This document shows, piece after piece, positions 61,959 through 64,000 of a stretch of 64,000 nucleotides of DNA; within the stretch, counting starts at the first letter, position 1; the number at the start of each line of letters is the position of its first letter. The DNA is from Bacteroidota bacterium (GTDB lineage: Bacteria > Bacteroidota > Ignavibacteria > Kapaibacteriales > Kapaibacteriaceae): positions 78,309 through 142,308 of the forward strand of contig JAFDZT010000002.1 in assembly GCA_018266735.1 (NCBI GenBank), read 5' to 3'. The notes beneath the pieces are model-generated. The model searched no databases, was not told the origin of the DNA, and was given only the letters and a program-made list of their open reading frames with translations. The position numbers were made by a program, and so were the translations under genes.

Positions 61959-63033
61959 CGTTCTTTCTGAGCGACAGGAATGGTGCCGACAGTTCCGTCA
62001 TCATGAGCATGATGATCGAAGGAAGGATGAAGGGCAGCAAGGCATACCGGCGCATTCGCACAGCGGCAATGCCTACGAGCACGGAATCTCCGACCACGCG
62101 CAAGACCACGAAGATCGACAGCCAGAGCATGTTGTGCTGTACCACCGACGTGACGATCCCCACCCAGACGGCCACGGACGAGAGCACGAAGATCAGCGCA
62201 CGACTTCCAAGCGCTGTTCCGCCGCGTGCCCACCGTTGGCGCTGCGTGAGATACTCGTGCAGTGTGGTGCAGGGAAGCGTCTCGACCGTTGCTTCGTGCG
62301 TGCATTGATAGATCACGTGCTTCCCGTGATCGGCAATGTGTTGCAACAATGCGAGGTCTTCCGTGATGCTGAACGGAATGGCGGCATAGCCACCAACGGC
62401 ATCATACGTCGACCTGCGAATGGCCATGTTATTGCCATAACATCCAAGCGGCACGTTGTTGCCCACGCCACCTTTTGCCATGGCCTGCGAATACATCCAC
62501 TCCACGTCCTGAAGAATGGCGAAGAGGCCCGTTGGCTTGATCGTTGTAAATCCGCAGACCATGCCCACAGAAGGGTCACCAAAGGGTGCGGCCATAGCGG
62601 AGATCCAGTTCGGATGGATGCTGCAATCTGCGTCGGTGCACAGGATCACATCGCCCGTTGCACGGTCGATCCCTTCCTGGATCGCACCAGGCTTGCCTCG
62701 AAGATTCGCATGTACCGACGCATCGGTCTTGTGCACGATGCGGAAGTGTGCATCGCCGGAGGTGAGCTGTTCGGCAACGGAAGCCGTGGAATCGGTCGAC
62801 CGATCGTTCACGATGATGAACTCCACCTTGTCGGCGGGATAGTTGGCACGTTGCAGTGCCTCGATACATCGTGGTAGATTGCGCTCTTCGTTGCGCGCGG
62901 GAACGATGACACTCACACGCAGCGTGGTGGTATCAACGGAATGCAGAGCTCGCTGTCGGAACGAACCAAGGTAAAAGAAGCCAAGTCGTGCGGCGTAGAA
63001 CGCCGCCAACAGCAGAAGCATCACCGTCATCAT
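61927..63033 (-). CDS. Family 2 glycosyltransferase, membrane-bound
   Basis: 368 residues. An N-terminal helix (about 2-22) is followed by a GT2 domain with VIVPARNEERNLPRC, VNDRSTDSTA, CTDADCSIHPNW (DxD-type metal site), the ED acceptor region and QRQRWARGG (QxxRW). Several helices end the protein (about 265-350). The architecture resembles processive, polysaccharide-forming GT2 enzymes, though the acceptor is unknown. An ATG 3 nt further downstream and an upstream TTG are alternatives. No strong ribosome site is near. Confidence 0.9.
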   Translation of the reverse strand: MMTVMLLLLAAFYAARLGFFYLGSFRQRALHSVDTTTLRVSVIVPARNEERNLPRCIEALQRANYPADKVEFIIVNDRSTDSTASVAEQLTSGDAHFRIVHKTDASVHANLRGKPGAIQEGIDRATGDVILCTDADCSIHPNWISAMAAPFGDPSVGMVCGFTTIKPTGLFAILQDVEWMYSQAMAKGGVGNNVPLGCYGNNMAIRRSTYDAVGGYAAIPFSITEDLALLQHIADHGKHVIYQCTHEATVETLPCTTLHEYLTQRQRWARGGTALGSRALIFVLSSVAVWVGIVTSVVQHNMLWLSIFVVLRVVGDSVLVGIAAVRMRRYALLPFILPSIIMLMMTELSAPFLSLRKNVTWKGQVFQT

Positions 63034-63090
63034 GCTACGAACATCGCAACCTTCTTGCAACAAACACGGTTATCATTCGTTCATGCGCCG

Positions 63091-63098
63091 TTCATTTG
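63091..63098 (+). promoter_or_regulatory. Possible -7 box (TTCATTTG) for the MATE gene
   Basis: TTCATTTG differs from TAnnTTTG at one position and lies 18 nt before the ATG at 63117, in the 83-bp gap between the divergent glycosyltransferase and MATE genes. Confidence 0.35.
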
Positions 63099-63116
63099 AA
63101 ACTCATCTAGTCCGTT

Positions 63117-64000
63117 ATGTCCGCTGCACGTACGCTACGCGTTGATCTCCTCAACGATCCCATCGATTCATCCCTTCGATCCTTCGCCATTCCGATGGCC
63201 TTTAGCTTCTTGGTGCAGCTCCTGTATTCCCTCATCGATCGCTTCTACGTCAGTCGCCTTGGCGATGCAGCCATCGCCGCCATTGGCTCCAGCGATCAGG
63301 TGGCCTTCTTCGTGTTCACGCTTGGCAGCGGCTTTGGTGTTGGCACGGGCATCATCGTGGCACGTCGCATGGGAGAGGGGAACGTCATGGAGGCAGGGAG
63401 GACAGCGACGCAGGCTCTTGTTGGCATGGTGATGCTCGGTGCCGTGGTCACAACGATCCTCTACATCCTGATGCCCTACATTCCGCAACGGTTCGGTCTG
63501 GCCCCCAACGTTGCCACGTATGCCGTGCAATACATGTCGATGCTCTTCCTTGGCCTCACGGCCAATCTGGTGAACTTCCAGATCTCCAGTGTGGTGCGTT
63601 CCACCGGGAACAGTGTCTATCCGATGATCATCTTGCTTATGACGACGGTGGTCAACGCCGTTATCGCCCCCTTCCTCATCTTTGGCATCGGTCCCTTCCC
63701 TCGCATGGAAATGGCGGGGGCCGGACTTGCCACGGCCCTGTCGCAGATCCTCGGTGCTGCCTTCAGTATCTGGGCCGTTGGAGCAGGGAAAGCCGGGATC
63801 CGTCTCAACTTCAAGAACTTCAAGCTCGACCCATCGTTGTTGAATCGCATCGGCAAGCAAGGATTTCCTGCTTCACTGCAAATGCTGTCGGTCTCACTCA
63901 ATCGCATGGGCATCTTCGTCATCGCCGGCGCCTTCGGGACGAGTGTGGTGGCGGGATATACGCTTGGACTGTACATGGACATGATCGTCTTCATGTTCGT
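63117..64000 (+). CDS. MATE-family efflux transporter, N-terminal part
   Basis: At least 294 residues, running off the window end without a stop. About eight membrane helices are visible. MATE features are IPMAFSFLVQLLYSLIDRFYVSRLGDAAIAA at the start (IPM and DRFYV), FGVGTGIIVARRMGEGN and the GAGLATALSQILG segment. It probably exports drugs, dyes or metabolites with Na+ or H+ antiport. The ATG at 63117 starts MSAARTLRVDLL. Confidence 0.9.
   Translation, partial: MSAARTLRVDLLNDPIDSSLRSFAIPMAFSFLVQLLYSLIDRFYVSRLGDAAIAAIGSSDQVAFFVFTLGSGFGVGTGIIVARRMGEGNVMEAGRTATQALVGMVMLGAVVTTILYILMPYIPQRFGLAPNVATYAVQYMSMLFLGLTANLVNFQISSVVRSTGNSVYPMIILLMTTVVNAVIAPFLIFGIGPFPRMEMAGAGLATALSQILGAAFSIWAVGAGKAGIRLNFKNFKLDPSLLNRIGKQGFPASLQMLSVSLNRMGIFVIAGAFGTSVVAGYTLGLYMDMIVFMF

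Noticed and set aside
1-64000. Mobile elements, prophage or a defence island
   Set aside because: No transposase, integrase, inverted terminal repeats, phage genes or restriction/toxin genes were seen. The gene content is mostly housekeeping and envelope.

Overview
The window comes from a Gram-negative bacterium of moderately high GC, most likely a deep branch of the Bacteroidota/Chlorobiota group (a Kapabacteria-like lineage would fit). The evidence is a C-terminal type IX secretion (T9SS) sorting domain, an ExbB-ExbD-ExbD-TonB locus, the bacillithiol gene bshA, LPS genes (kdsA, lptC), and Bacteroidota-type -7 promoter boxes (TAnnTTTG) in front of many genes. Unlike typical Bacteroidota, many internal genes also have clear Shine-Dalgarno sequences. 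The lineage is inferred, since no rRNA is present. The sequence is densely packed chromosomal core DNA: 4-bp start/stop overlaps are common, convergent genes touch or overlap, only one clear intrinsic terminator was found (after the HU gene), and no insertion sequence, prophage, CRISPR array or broken gene was seen.

Layout. 1-12.8 kb (minus strand): a partial tRNA with CAU anticodon, a bifunctional-nuclease-like protein, etfBA, a type I secretion set (ABC exporter, HlyD-like adaptor, TolC-like channel), uvrA and ftsK. 12.9-16.7 kb (plus): kdsA-lptC-tpiA-pgsA-pgpA, then an HU-like gene. 16.7-21.8 kb: pyrB-carB-prmC, where prmC carries a heptanucleotide repeat beside its catalytic motif. 21.8-27.7 kb: a STAS protein, ExbB, two ExbD, TonB, a small membrane protein, a PstS-like lipoprotein and a TPR protein. 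27.8-34.6 kb: DUF177-rpmF-plsX-fabH-fabD-fabG-acpP-fabF-rnc, the classical fatty-acid cluster. 34.6-37.7 kb: a large envelope protein fusing a zinc-peptidase-like domain, a TolB-like propeller and an outer-membrane beta-barrel.

37.7-48.1 kb is a mixed region: YigZ, BshA, a metallo-beta-lactamase-fold hydrolase, a Popeye-like membrane cyclic-nucleotide-domain protein, an M20 peptidase, an EamA transporter, 5-formyltetrahydrofolate cyclo-ligase, an exported protein, a biotin carrier, a T9SS substrate and a flavin reductase-like protein. 48.1-55.2 kb holds a Yej/Opp-type peptide importer (binding lipoprotein, two permeases, two ATPases) ending in a secreted TonB-C-domain protein. 55.2-64 kb: TraB/GumN-like protein, TPR protein, secG, a methylcrotonyl-CoA-carboxylase-like carboxyltransferase, a large FAD/Fe-S oxidoreductase, a GT2 glycosyltransferase and a partial MATE exporter.

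The most notable signals are the repeat inside prmC; widely used TAnnTTTG promoters whose predicted transcription starts fall at or next to the ATG, sometimes with the preceding gene's stop codon forming the first three bases of the box; the Popeye-like protein with an altered ligand site; an exporter ATPase with degenerate motifs; and two TonB-C proteins of different architecture. No wholly unknown system can be claimed. All motif and domain calls were made by reading the sequence, without database searches.
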